Positions 41,600-49,883 of a stretch of DNA of 64,000 bases are shown here, piece by piece. Under the pieces are notes generated by a model. It was not told where the DNA came from. It made no database searches and saw only the letters and a list, made by a program, of their open reading frames with translations. A program made the translations under genes and the position numbers. Positions within the stretch are counted from its first letter, which is position 1; the number at the start of each line of letters is the position of its first letter. The DNA is from JAAYDH01 sp964345825 (GTDB lineage Bacteria; Bacillota_I; Bacilli_A; RFN20; CAG-826), in contig CAYFSI010000001.1 in NCBI GenBank assembly GCA_964345825.1, forward strand, positions 1-64,000, given 5' to 3'.

Positions 41600-43060
41600 A
41601 TGGATTTTTTGTCTCTTGATATTGTGAGTCTCCATCAGGTTATTTTAGAAGGAAAGATAACTCCTTTAGAGTTAGTTAAGCAATCTTTAAAGAAAGCAAA
41701 AAATGATCAAAACAACGCTTTTGAATATATTTGTGAGAAGGAAGCTCTCGAAGCAGCAACTCATTTAGATCCCAGCAAGAAGAACAATCTTTTATGGGGA
41801 ATTCCTTATGCATTGAAAGACAACTTTTCAACGAAAGATATTCCAACATGTGCTTCTTCCAACATACTAAAGGGCTATGTTCCAATTTTTTCTAGCGAGG
41901 TTTACCTTCGCTTATCAGAACAGGGCGCAATTCTAATTGGAAAGTCCACTCTTGATGAACTCGCCATGGGTGGAACAGGAATGACCGGTCACAAAGGTTT
42001 GACTTTTAATCCTTGGGATCCTTCCCATAAACATATGGTTGGTGGTTCAAGCTGCGGTTCGGCTGCCGCTGTGGCTTCCGGTATTGTTCCATTTGCCATT
42101 GGTTCCGATACCGGCGATAGTGTGCGCAAACCAGCCAGCTATGCTGCTCTTGTTGGAATGAAACCGACATGGGGTCGAATCTCACGGTTTGGTTTATTTC
42201 CCTTTGCTCCTTCTCTTGACCACGTAGCTTTTTTTACGAGAAATGTCACTGACTCTGCCATCGTTTTGGAAGCTCTATCGGGACGAGATGAAAAAGATAG
42301 TTCATCCTCCAGTGTCAAAGTAGAAAAATACTCCCACTTGATTAATGGACAATTAAAAGGCAAAAAATTTGCGGTTATCAAAGAAATATATGACTCAATT
42401 AGCAACCAAAACATTCTTGCTACATTTAACGAAAATCTTGAAACTTTGAAACAACAAGGTGTGAAAATCGAATTCGTATCAATGGACTTAAAACTCTGCA
42501 AAGCAATATATCCTACATATATCGTTATTTCTTGTTCCGAAGCGACGAGCAATAACGCCAATCTTGATGGCATTAAATTTGGCCCAAGATTCGATGGAAA
42601 AGATTACGAAGAAGTAATGACAAAGGCCAGAACAGAAGGCTTTTGTGAAATGATTAAACGACGTTTTGTAATTGGCAGTTATTCTCTTTTTAAAGAGAAC
42701 CAAGCCGAAGTGTTTTTGCGAGCCCAAAAAGTTCGAAGACTTATTGTTAATGCGGTTAATAGTATTTTGACTAATTGCGATGCTATTTATCTGCCAGCCG
42801 CCCCAACTACTGCTCCTTTATTCCAAGGTGAAAAAGGCGACAAATTATCAAATAAGTATCTTATTTCTGATAACCATCTTGCTTTAGGCAATTTTGCTGG
42901 TTTGCCATCAATTGTTTTGCCTCTTGGTTTTGATAAAGGTTTGCCTTTTGGAGTAAATCTTACATGTAAGAAATTTGCGGAAGCGGAAGTACTTTCTCTC
43001 GCAAAGGGAATTGAAAATATCACCAATTTAAAAGATTTAGTCGCCAAGGAGGGAAAATAA
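41600..43060 (+). CDS. gatA: Glutamyl-tRNA(Gln) amidotransferase subunit A
   Basis: GatA releases ammonia from glutamine. The 486-residue amidase-signature protein has the catalytic Lys73 (in ALKDNFST), the cis-Ser in GGSSCGSAAA near 150, and the nucleophile Ser174 in GSDTGDSVRKPAS. Most GatA have Gly just before this Ser (GGS); here it is Asp, with Lys after the Arg. The ATG at 41600 is preferred over 41546, which would overlap gatC by 53 bases. The operon with gatC and gatB and the presence of asnS suggest Gln-tRNA formation as the main role. Confidence 0.95.
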   Translation: MDFLSLDIVSLHQVILEGKITPLELVKQSLKKAKNDQNNAFEYICEKEALEAATHLDPSKKNNLLWGIPYALKDNFSTKDIPTCASSNILKGYVPIFSSEVYLRLSEQGAILIGKSTLDELAMGGTGMTGHKGLTFNPWDPSHKHMVGGSSCGSAAAVASGIVPFAIGSDTGDSVRKPASYAALVGMKPTWGRISRFGLFPFAPSLDHVAFFTRNVTDSAIVLEALSGRDEKDSSSSSVKVEKYSHLINGQLKGKKFAVIKEIYDSISNQNILATFNENLETLKQQGVKIEFVSMDLKLCKAIYPTYIVISCSEATSNNANLDGIKFGPRFDGKDYEEVMTKARTEGFCEMIKRRFVIGSYSLFKENQAEVFLRAQKVRRLIVNAVNSILTNCDAIYLPAAPTTAPLFQGEKGDKLSNKYLISDNHLALGNFAGLPSIVLPLGFDKGLPFGVNLTCKKFAEAEVLSLAKGIENITNLKDLVAKEGK

Positions 43061-43061
43061 G

Positions 43062-44486
43062 ATGAACTTTGAAGCTGTTATTGGACTCGAAATACATGTC
43101 GAGATGAACACGAAGAGCAAGATGTTCTCTGATGCCCCAATTTGCTATGGTAAGCTCCCCAATAGTCTTACTGTCCCTCTTGATTTTGCTTTCCCCGGAA
43201 CAATGCCAGTTGTTAATAAACAAGCAGTAATTAACGCTATTCGTATATGCAATACTTTACACATGACTATCGATAGAGAACTTTGGTTTGATCGTAAAAA
43301 CTATTTCTACAGCGACCTTCCAAAGGGTTACCAAATTACTCAACAGCAAAGACCAATTGGTTCTAATGGAACCTTGGAAATTAATACTTCCCTAGGAAAA
43401 AAGATTATCAGTATCGAGAGACTTCATCTCGAGGAAGATACTTGCAAACAACTTCACTCTTGGGATTGCACGTTGTTAGACTATAACCGTGCCGGTATCC
43501 CCTTAGTGGAGATTGTTTCTCGCCCCGATCTACGAAGTGGAGAAGAAGCGAGACAATATGTCGAAAAAATTCGTTCTATCGTTTCCTTTTTGGATGTCAG
43601 TAATGGCAAGATGGAAGAAGGATCGCTTCGCTGCGATGTTAATATTTCGCTTCGCCCTATTGGAAGTCAAAAACTTGGTACCAAAGTCGAAATCAAAAAT
43701 CTCAATAGCTTTGCCAATATTGAAAAAGCGGTTGATTATGAGATAAAAAGACAAGAAAAGGTTCTACTAAGCGGCGAAGCTGTCACGCAAGAAACGCGAC
43801 GTTTTGATGAAGGTTTAAAACAAACTGTCCTGATGAGACTTAAAACTGATTCTGTCGATTATAAGTATTTTGTTGAACCAAATATTCCTCCCATCAAACT
43901 AAGCGAAGAGTTTGTTGAAAACGCGATTGCGACTTCTCCTGAATTAGCAGAAATAAAATTAGCGCGGTATCAAGATTTAGGTCTCAATGATTACGATTCA
44001 CAAATGCTCATTTCTAACAAAAAAACATGCGCCTATTTTGATGAAGCGATTAAATCTGGAGCTAGCGCTAAATTAATAGCGAACTGGATTATTGTTGATG
44101 TTCAAGCCATCCTTAACAAAGAAATGATTGATATCGATCAATTTAAAGTTTCTCCTCAAAATCTTGGAAAACTTGTTTTGATGATTGAAAAGCAACAAGT
44201 CTCCAACAAACAAGGGCGTGAAATTTTCCAAAAATTAATGGAAAAAGATGAAGACCCAGAAGTCATCAGAAAAGCTTTAGGTATCGATTTAATTAGCGAT
44301 GGTGAAATGATTAACCAAGCAGTCAAACAAATTATTGACGACAACCCCCAAGCAGTCATCGACTACCAAAATGGTAAGGATCGAGCGGTGGGCTTCTTAG
44401 TTGGTCAGGTGATGAAAAAAATGGCGGGAAAAGCAAATCCTGCTCTTGTAAATAAACTTGTCTCAGAAGAACTTAAGAGGAGATAA
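43062..44486 (+). CDS. gatB: Aspartyl/glutamyl-tRNA amidotransferase subunit B
   Basis: GatB phosphorylates and amidates the misacylated tRNA. The 474-residue protein opens MNFEAVIGLEIHVEMNTKSKMF and contains FYSDLPKGYQITQ and RLHLEEDTCKQLH, followed by the LDYNRAGIPLVEIVSRPD, MEEGSLRCDVNISL and KVEIKNLNSF signatures. The C-terminal GatB/YqeY tail (VGFLVGQVMKKMAGKANPALVNKLV) is intact. It follows gatA at one base and precedes galE at two bases. Confidence 0.97.
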   Translation: MNFEAVIGLEIHVEMNTKSKMFSDAPICYGKLPNSLTVPLDFAFPGTMPVVNKQAVINAIRICNTLHMTIDRELWFDRKNYFYSDLPKGYQITQQQRPIGSNGTLEINTSLGKKIISIERLHLEEDTCKQLHSWDCTLLDYNRAGIPLVEIVSRPDLRSGEEARQYVEKIRSIVSFLDVSNGKMEEGSLRCDVNISLRPIGSQKLGTKVEIKNLNSFANIEKAVDYEIKRQEKVLLSGEAVTQETRRFDEGLKQTVLMRLKTDSVDYKYFVEPNIPPIKLSEEFVENAIATSPELAEIKLARYQDLGLNDYDSQMLISNKKTCAYFDEAIKSGASAKLIANWIIVDVQAILNKEMIDIDQFKVSPQNLGKLVLMIEKQQVSNKQGREIFQKLMEKDEDPEVIRKALGIDLISDGEMINQAVKQIIDDNPQAVIDYQNGKDRAVGFLVGQVMKKMAGKANPALVNKLVSEELKRR

Positions 44487-44488
44487 AT

Positions 44489-45502
44489 ATGGCTGTTTTA
44501 GTTACTGGCGGAACTGGTTATATCGGTTCCCACACTGTCGTAGAATTATTAGACCATAATTTCGACGTTGTTATTGTCGATAATTACGCTAATTCGAAAC
44601 CTGAAGTTTTGAACAGAATTTTTAAAATAACCGGCAAAAAGCCAAGATTTTATGAAATTGATGTGAGAGATGAAGAGAAAATGAGAAGTTTATTCTCTCA
44701 AGAAAAGATTACCGATATCATCCATTTTGCAGGTCTAAAAAGTGTTGCAGAATCAGTCCAAAAACCTGATTTATATTTCTCAAACAACGTTGGAGGAAGC
44801 AAAGTATTGCTACGTTTGATGGATGAATTTGAGATTAATAATATAGTCTTTTCATCTAGCGCGACTGTCTATGGTACGCCCAATCACGTTCCATTAAAAG
44901 AAAGCGATAAAGTCGGAGGTTGTACCAATCCTTATGGTCAAAATAAACTTGATATTGAATTCCTTTTAAAAGATTATGCTGCCAGCCATGCGCAAGCTAA
45001 TATAGCGATTCTTCGTTATTTTAATCCTATTGGGGCACACTCCTCAGGATTAATTGGCGAAGATCCAAATGGAATACCAAACAACCTAATGCCATACATT
45101 ACCCAAGTAGCGATTGGGAAACGCGCTTTATTAAACATCTATGGTAATGATTACCGCACTGTTGATGGAACGGGTGTTCGTGATTATATCCATGTTTCCG
45201 ATTTAGCTAGAGGTCATTTATTTGCTTTAAGAAAACTCGCCAAGAAACCTGGACTAGTCATATTTAACTTAGGAACTGGTCGTGGCACTAGCGTTTTTGA
45301 ATTAGTGCACGCTTTTGAAAAAGCTAATGGAGTAAAAATCCCCTATCAAGTTGTTTCTCGCCGACCGGGTGATGTTGATGAAAACTATGCTGATTGCTCA
45401 AAAGCCTTCAAAGAGATGGGGTTCAAAACTGAATTAGATATCGTTGAAGCTTGCCGCGATTCTTGGAATTGGCAAAAGAAAAATCCAAATGGTTATAATT
45501 AG
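44489..45502 (+). CDS. galE: UDP-glucose 4-epimerase
   Basis: GalE interconverts UDP-glucose and UDP-galactose and can supply galactosyl donors for surface polysaccharide. The 337-residue short-chain dehydrogenase protein has the NAD-binding GGTGYIGSHTVVELL, the catalytic segment SSSATVYGTPNH and the YxxxK motif in NPYGQNK. FNPIGAHSSGLIGEDPNGIPNNLMP and GTGVRDYIHVSDLARGH are further signatures. It is two bases from gatB and so lies in the same transcript, although there is no functional link. It may serve the polysaccharide locus at 17769-26193. Confidence 0.95.
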   Translation: MAVLVTGGTGYIGSHTVVELLDHNFDVVIVDNYANSKPEVLNRIFKITGKKPRFYEIDVRDEEKMRSLFSQEKITDIIHFAGLKSVAESVQKPDLYFSNNVGGSKVLLRLMDEFEINNIVFSSSATVYGTPNHVPLKESDKVGGCTNPYGQNKLDIEFLLKDYAASHAQANIAILRYFNPIGAHSSGLIGEDPNGIPNNLMPYITQVAIGKRALLNIYGNDYRTVDGTGVRDYIHVSDLARGHLFALRKLAKKPGLVIFNLGTGRGTSVFELVHAFEKANGVKIPYQVVSRRPGDVDENYADCSKAFKEMGFKTELDIVEACRDSWNWQKKNPNGYN

Positions 45503-45519
45503 TGGGAGGTTACTTCACT

Positions 45520-46422
45520 ATGAAAAAAAGATACGAGATTTCGCTCCAAGATGGTCAAAAACTATTTGGTCTTCAATGGTTAATTGATCAACCAATTGGC
45601 AATGTCTTGATTATGGAAGGAATGGAAGAGCATTCTTCCCGTTACGATGAGTTCGCCACTTATTTAAACTTGCAAGGCTTTAATGTTTTCTGCCTTGATA
45701 CTTTTGGACAAGGTGAAAATGTCAAAGAAGATCTCTCTAATCGTGGTGTTTGGCCAGTCGATGGTTTCAAAAAACAAGTCGATGCCGAAAATGATGTTGT
45801 CGTTAAACTTAATGAGAGCGGATTGCCTACCTATATATTTGCCCATAGCATGGGTTCGTTCATGGCCCAATCATTCATTCAAAGGTACCCAAACCAAGTT
45901 AAAAAAGTGGTGCTATGTGGGGCTGGTGGCAAAAACGCTGCTGTCCATTTTGGATATTTTCTTGCCAAAATTATCACAACAAATAAGAAAAGAAATGAAA
46001 AAGCCAAACTTCTAAATTCTTTAATGTTTGGCGGGTTCAATAAGCATATTTCCAATCCTAAAACCGCTTACGATTGGCTTTCTCACAACGAAGACAACGT
46101 CAAAAGATACAACGCCGATCCACTCAGCGGATTTGGACCAAACAACGGGTTTTGTTTAGAATTCCTAAAAGGAATGAAATCTTTATTTAAAACATCTGGT
46201 CTAAAAAATGTCAATCCTTCCATTAAATTATTTATTATTTCTGGAGAAGAAGATCCGGTCACTAATTATTCAAAATCTTTAACGCAATTAAAAAGCATGT
46301 ATGCTTCTTTTAATATCAATGATGTTCAAACCAAAGTCTATCCTCATCTTCGCCATGAAATTCTTAATGAAGACAATCGTGCAGAAGTGTATCAAGATGT
46401 TGCTAATTTTTTGAAAGCGTAA
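45520..46422 (+). CDS. Alpha/beta hydrolase, lysophospholipase-like (serine aminopeptidase S33 fold)
   Basis: The 300-residue protein is a predicted cytoplasmic hydrolase of the monoacylglycerol lipase/lysophospholipase group. The oxyanion-side segment is IMEGMEEHSSRYDEFATYL; the nucleophile elbow is FAHSMGSFMAQSF, with Ala-His-Ser-Met-Gly in place of GxSxG; acid in SGEEDPVT and His in YPHLRHEI complete the triad. The start is the ATG at 45520, with GGGAGGT upstream; a GTG at 45502 lies at the SD. It follows galE by 17 bases. The substrate is not known. Confidence 0.85.
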   Translation: MKKRYEISLQDGQKLFGLQWLIDQPIGNVLIMEGMEEHSSRYDEFATYLNLQGFNVFCLDTFGQGENVKEDLSNRGVWPVDGFKKQVDAENDVVVKLNESGLPTYIFAHSMGSFMAQSFIQRYPNQVKKVVLCGAGGKNAAVHFGYFLAKIITTNKKRNEKAKLLNSLMFGGFNKHISNPKTAYDWLSHNEDNVKRYNADPLSGFGPNNGFCLEFLKGMKSLFKTSGLKNVNPSIKLFIISGEEDPVTNYSKSLTQLKSMYASFNINDVQTKVYPHLRHEILNEDNRAEVYQDVANFLKA

Positions 46423-46452
46423 TACACTCTTGCAGTTAGCCTCTTTGCCAAT

Positions 46453-46529
46453 GCGCCTGTAACTCAGCTGGATAGAGTACCATCCTCCTAAGATGGGAGT
46501 CAGACGTTCAAATCGCCTCAGGCGCGCCA
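46453..46529 (+). tRNA. tRNA-Arg (anticodon CCT)
   Basis: Acceptor GCGCCTG pairs with CAGGCGC; D stem ACTC/GAGT; anticodon stem CCATC/GATGG with loop CTCCTAA (anticodon CCT, reading AGG). The T arm is AGACG-TTCAAAT-CGCCT with one A-C mismatch. Discriminator G and encoded CCA end at 46529. Length 77 nt. Confidence 0.95.
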
Positions 46530-46538
46530 ACAGACAAC

Positions 46539-46566
46539 AACAGAGCTGATGATAGTTCTGTTTTTT
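46539..46566 (+). terminator. Terminator after tRNA-Arg
   Basis: AACAGAGCT (46539-46547), 6-base loop and AGTTCTGTT (46554-46562), then T-rich tail. Nine pairs with one G-U. Confidence 0.8.
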
Positions 46567-46669
46567 ATTTATCAGCCACTAATTAATAGAAAATATTAAT
46601 TTTACTGCTTGGGGGTGTCCTTCTATTCTTGAATAGACTTAAACAATGATTTAAACTTGTTAAGTATTC

Positions 46670-46816
46670 ATGAATATTAAATTAGTTAAACTGTCACATC
46701 AGTATAAAAACCAATTAGTTGATATGCTGAACGAATGGACGCGAGATATTGGATTACTTTATAGTTCTTGCTTACTCTTAATATGGTTCAAAAGAATTCT
46801 CTATGAGGGAGTTTGA
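46670..46816 (+). pseudogene. Remnant of a GNAT acetyltransferase
   Basis: A 48-codon frame begins MNIKLVKLSHQYKNQLVDML and continues NEWTRDIG. This resembles the N-terminus of GNAT proteins (consensus like IKLIxPSLEYKEQLLDMLDEW), but it soon breaks off into a short frame ending in TGA, with no acetyl-CoA loop. The rest of the 46567-46903 spacer has stops in all frames and holds no other gene I recognise. It is a likely decayed gene between two tRNA genes. The match is to the opening residues only and could be coincidental. Confidence 0.42.
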
Positions 46817-46903
46817 TAATAAAAAGAATCAACTGTTGAAAAACCAATGAAGTTATTATTGATTTATAGCCACACATTGGTATAAAATCATTTCAGTCCA
46901 TTT

Positions 46904-46979
46904 GGGTCTGTAGCTCACCTGGGAGAGCGCCTCCATGGCATGGAGGAGGTAGCCGGTTCGATCCCGGTCAGATCCACCA
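46904..46979 (+). tRNA. tRNA-Ala (anticodon GGC)
   Basis: Acceptor GGGTCTG/CAGATCC, D arm GCTC-ACCTGGGA-GAGC, anticodon stem CCTCC/GGAGG with loop ATGGCAT (anticodon GGC), T arm GCCGG-TTCGATC-CCGGT, discriminator A and encoded CCA. 76 nt. A TATAAA-like box near 46891 may be its own -10. Confidence 0.96.
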
Positions 46980-46991
46980 AAAAGACTATTT

Positions 46992-47016
46992 GGCTTGATG
47001 CATTCAAGCCTTTTTT
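46992..47016 (+). terminator. Terminator after tRNA-Ala
   Basis: GGCTTGA, loop TGCAT, TCAAGCC and TTTTTT. Confidence 0.88.
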
Positions 47017-47108
47017 ATTTTTTGCAAACAATCTCACCTATTTCATTAATAAGCATATGATTCTTGCCATTCCAAATTCCTTGTATAATAAAAAAAGGAG
47101 AACATTGT

Positions 47109-47948
47109 ATGGAAAGAAAAGTATCTCTCTCTGTTCAAGGATATTCAACAAGCGATGGTGCGGGAGTCAGATTAACTCGCGTATTATCAAACCAAACTGT
47201 CGAAGAGTTCGATCCATTTCTTATGCTCGATTCATTCGATAGTGTAAATCCGGATGACTATAAGGCTGGATTTCCTCTTCATCCTCATCGAGGAATTGAA
47301 ACGATATCTTATATTTCTCAAGGTCAAATGATTCATAAAGATAGTTTAGGAAATAAAGACAGCATCAAAGATGGAGAAGTCCAGTGGATGACTGCCGGAT
47401 CTGGCATTCTTCACGAAGAGATATTACCATCATCAAAAAGAATGCTCGGCGTTCAATTATGGCTCAATCTTCCCAGAAAGAATAAGTTCGCCCACCCCAA
47501 ATATTTGAGTATCAAAAGTGATAATGTTGAAGAGATTCTCTTTCCGGGTGGATTTTTAAGGTTGTTAGCTGGCGCTTATCAAGACCATCATGGATACCAA
47601 AGCAGTTATTTACCTCTCGATTATTATGACATTCATCTTGAGCCTAATTCTGAATTAGTCTTAGAAACTCCAAGTGATAGAACTGTGGTGTTATTTTCTC
47701 TTGTCGGTCCAGTTAAAATATCTGATGTGCAAATAAGAGAAAAAACCGCCGTTAAACTTACCAGCGGAGATAAAGTGGTTATTAAAGCAGGAAAAGTCCC
47801 TTCCCAGGTGTTGTTTCTCAGCTCTTTACCCCTTAGTGAGCCAGTCGCTTGGGGAGGCCCTATTGTCATGAATACCCAAAGCGAGCTTTATCAAGCATTT
47901 AGTGAACTTGATGAAGGAACATTTTTAAAAGAGAAAATTGATTATTAA
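47109..47948 (+). CDS. Pirin family protein
   Basis: The 279-residue bicupin has the pirin metal site. It includes FPLHPHRGIETISYISQGQM (His-x-His...Glu/His ligands) followed by GEVQWMTAGSGILHEEI, both family signatures. Other pirins act as metal-dependent quercetinase or as redox sensors; the role here is unknown. A strong SD (AAAGGAG) and the ATG at 47109 define the start; an upstream ORF extension has no support. A promoter with TATAAT at 47084-47089 and TTCTTG at 47061-47066 is plausible. After the stop a hairpin TTGAGCA/TGCTCAA (47949-47969) lacks a T tract. Confidence 0.88.
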   Translation: MERKVSLSVQGYSTSDGAGVRLTRVLSNQTVEEFDPFLMLDSFDSVNPDDYKAGFPLHPHRGIETISYISQGQMIHKDSLGNKDSIKDGEVQWMTAGSGILHEEILPSSKRMLGVQLWLNLPRKNKFAHPKYLSIKSDNVEEILFPGGFLRLLAGAYQDHHGYQSSYLPLDYYDIHLEPNSELVLETPSDRTVVLFSLVGPVKISDVQIREKTAVKLTSGDKVVIKAGKVPSQVLFLSSLPLSEPVAWGGPIVMNTQSELYQAFSELDEGTFLKEKIDY

Positions 47949-48016
47949 TTGAGCACTTCATTTGCTCAATAGCTCGGATGCATCTTAAAATTAGTAAAAC
48001 ATAAGGAGATCAAAAT

Positions 48017-48577
48017 ATGTCTAATATAAAAATTGCTGTTTTACTTGGTAGTCTAAGAAAACAGTCTTTCACAAAAGCCGTGGTGGAGGCTTTAATTCAC
48101 CAGAGTTCAAAAGAGATGGAATATGAATTTATTGAAATTGGCAATCTCTCTCTTTACAACCAAGATCTAGAAGCGGAAAACAAAGAGCCAAAGGAATGGC
48201 TCGCATTTCGCGATAAGATTAAAACCTTTGATGCAGTTTTATTTGCCACCCCAGAGCATAATCGTTCGCTTCCAGCGGCTTTAAAAAATGCATTAGATAT
48301 TGGTTCACGTCCATATGGCCATAGCGTGTGGAATACCAAACCGACCGCTATTATTAGCGTTTCTCCCGGTTCAATCGGTGGTTTCGGAGCAAATCATCAT
48401 CTCCGCCAGGTATTAACTTTTTTGAATATGCCGGTTATGGCACAGCCGGAGGCATATGTCGGTAATGTCATGAATCTTATGGGACCAGATGGCAAGATTA
48501 ACAACGACAACACTCTTGGATTCTTAAAGCTCTTTGCTAATAGCTTTTTAGCGCATATCAACAAAAATTTGTCATAA
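48017..48577 (+). CDS. NADPH-dependent FMN reductase (azoreductase-like flavodoxin fold)
   Basis: The 186-residue flavodoxin-fold protein has the FMN phosphate-binding start IAVLLGSLRKQSFTKAVVEAL, the loop LFATPEHNRSLPAALKNALD (conserved TPEYNxSxPxxLKNAID family motif) and KPTAIISVSPGSIGGFGA. Family members reduce flavin, quinones or azo compounds. A good SD (TAAGGAGAT) precedes the ATG. With pirin upstream it may be part of a small redox group, but the 68-base gap gives no firm operon evidence. No strong terminator follows. Confidence 0.92.
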   Translation: MSNIKIAVLLGSLRKQSFTKAVVEALIHQSSKEMEYEFIEIGNLSLYNQDLEAENKEPKEWLAFRDKIKTFDAVLFATPEHNRSLPAALKNALDIGSRPYGHSVWNTKPTAIISVSPGSIGGFGANHHLRQVLTFLNMPVMAQPEAYVGNVMNLMGPDGKINNDNTLGFLKLFANSFLAHINKNLS

Positions 48578-48702
48578 AAGAGCATTGATATTATTTTCTT
48601 ATCATTTGGTTAATGCGTTCGATATTAACTGAACTTAATAGATTAAATATTTTGAAATTTGCGGCGATAACTTGCATACTTCTATCTTTAACCGCGATTT
48701 TT

Positions 48703-48711
48703 TGATACAAT
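48703..48711 (+). promoter_or_regulatory. Extended -10 element of the CarD-family gene
   Basis: TGA TACAAT, ending 11 bases before the ATG at 48723. The transcription start would leave a leader of about 5 bases, with no room for a Shine-Dalgarno. Confidence 0.5.
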
Positions 48712-48722
48712 ATGTACATTGT

Positions 48723-49211
48723 ATGGAAACATTTAAAGTAAACGATGAAGTGATGCATTGCCGAGATGGTCTGTCCGTCATTATTGGCACTAGAGAAATG
48801 GGCGGTAGAACGTATTTTATCGTGCAAGCCAATCGAAGCGATGCCGAAACAATATATGTGCCCGTTGAATCAATTCATAATATCATTCGGCCAATTATGA
48901 CCATTGAAGAAGCCGATCGTTTGCTCAAGAGAATCAGCGTTATTGAAAAGGATTTCAACCCTAACACTAAACAAAGACGAGATGCCTTTAAGAGAAGACT
49001 TTGTTCGGGCGATGTTGAAGACATAGCTTACCTATTTGCTCAATATCGAATATATAAAAGGGACCCAGAGGGAGTTAAACTCGGAGCCGCTGATGTCGAT
49101 ATGCTTGAATACGCAAACAATTTCATTCTTGATGAATTTGCTACTTGTTACAAAGTAGAACGGCAGCAAATATACGATTTCATTGATGAGAAAATCAAAA
49201 AAATAAAATAG
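48723..49211 (+). CDS. CarD/CdnL-family transcription regulator
   Basis: CarD/CdnL proteins bind the RNA polymerase beta subunit and stabilise open complexes. The 162-residue product has the N-terminal Tudor-like polymerase-binding domain (METFKVNDEVMHCRDGLSVI...GRTYFIVQ, to about 60), followed by a helical DNA-binding C-terminal domain with MTIEEADRLL and RDAFKRRLCSGDVEDIAYLF. I chose the ATG at 48723 because it matches the CarD N-terminus; a TTG at 48672 would add 17 residues. No SD is visible. As a general polymerase factor it might influence growth-rate genes; that is inference. Confidence 0.87.
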   Translation: METFKVNDEVMHCRDGLSVIIGTREMGGRTYFIVQANRSDAETIYVPVESIHNIIRPIMTIEEADRLLKRISVIEKDFNPNTKQRRDAFKRRLCSGDVEDIAYLFAQYRIYKRDPEGVKLGAADVDMLEYANNFILDEFATCYKVERQQIYDFIDEKIKKIK

Positions 49212-49227
49212 GACAAAGTCCTATTTT
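49205..49227. terminator. Bidirectional terminator between CarD gene and gph
   Basis: AAAATAGGAC (49205-49214), loop AAA, GTCCTATTTT (49218-49227). A long T run on the plus strand; shared by converging transcripts. Confidence 0.85.
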
Positions 49228-49883
49228 TTTTGAAATGTTTTCAACCAGTTATACAATTCATTGGCATCAGTTAACACTATGCTGTCGGGACAAAGAACTG
49301 ATAATTCTTCTTTTGTTCGATACCCATATTCCACCAAAGCATAATCAAGATGAGAGTTAATTGCGGTTAGTCGGTCCACATCAGTGTCGCCAACATAAAT
49401 GGCTTCACTACTATTTAAAGAAAAATGCTTGAGAATTTTTTCAATCATGTGAGGTTCGGGCTTTTTTGGAACACCTGTTTCATCCCCTTGAACATAATCA
49501 AATAAATTGGGGAAAAAGTGTTTGACTAAATAACTGGCGGTCCCTTGAATTTTATTTGTGCACACCGCCAATAAAAAGCCATCCTGTTTTAGTTTTCTTA
49601 GCATTTGAAAGAGACCTGGGTAAGGTTTTGTTTCGACATCATAATGGCTTCCATAATATTTTTTAAAAATTTCAAGAGTGGATTCGTATTCTTCTTTACT
49701 AATTCCTTTTGGAACTGTTCTTTGAATCAATTTAGCCACGCCATTTCCAATGGCTTGGCGAACTTCTTCTTTTGATTTTTGTGGCCATTCTTTAAAATTT
49801 AAGGCGTAATTTACAGCGTTTTTCAAATCTTCAAGCGTATCAAGCAAGGTTCCATCTAAATCAAATATAACTATTTTCTTCAT
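49221..49883 (-). CDS. gph: HAD-superfamily phosphatase, phosphoglycolate phosphatase-like
   Basis: The 220-residue protein is a HAD hydrolase. It has motif I FDLDGTLLDTLEDL (nucleophile Asp), motif II in LAVCTNKIQG, motif III Lys in PEPHMI, and motif IV GDTDVDRLTA. The helical cap is of type C1. The closest resemblance is to phosphoglycolate phosphatase or similar sugar phosphatases; HAD specificity cannot be told from sequence alone. The start overlaps the sirtuin by 4 bases (ATGA), so they are cotranscribed. Confidence 0.88.
   Translation of the reverse strand: MKKIVIFDLDGTLLDTLEDLKNAVNYALNFKEWPQKSKEEVRQAIGNGVAKLIQRTVPKGISKEEYESTLEIFKKYYGSHYDVETKPYPGLFQMLRKLKQDGFLLAVCTNKIQGTASYLVKHFFPNLFDYVQGDETGVPKKPEPHMIEKILKHFSLNSSEAIYVGDTDVDRLTAINSHLDYALVEYGYRTKEELSVLCPDSIVLTDANELYNWLKTFQKK

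Noticed and set aside
42139..42573. 144-residue minus-strand ORF inside gatA
   Set aside because: Antisense shadow of a conserved coding frame, with no SD or family similarity.
46940..47242. Plus-strand ORF running through tRNA-Ala
   Set aside because: The start lies in the tRNA and its reading continues into the pirin gene in another frame; no SD.
47949..47969. Hairpin TTGAGCA/TGCTCAA after pirin as a terminator
   Set aside because: The stem is good but no T tract follows, so I do not call it a terminator.
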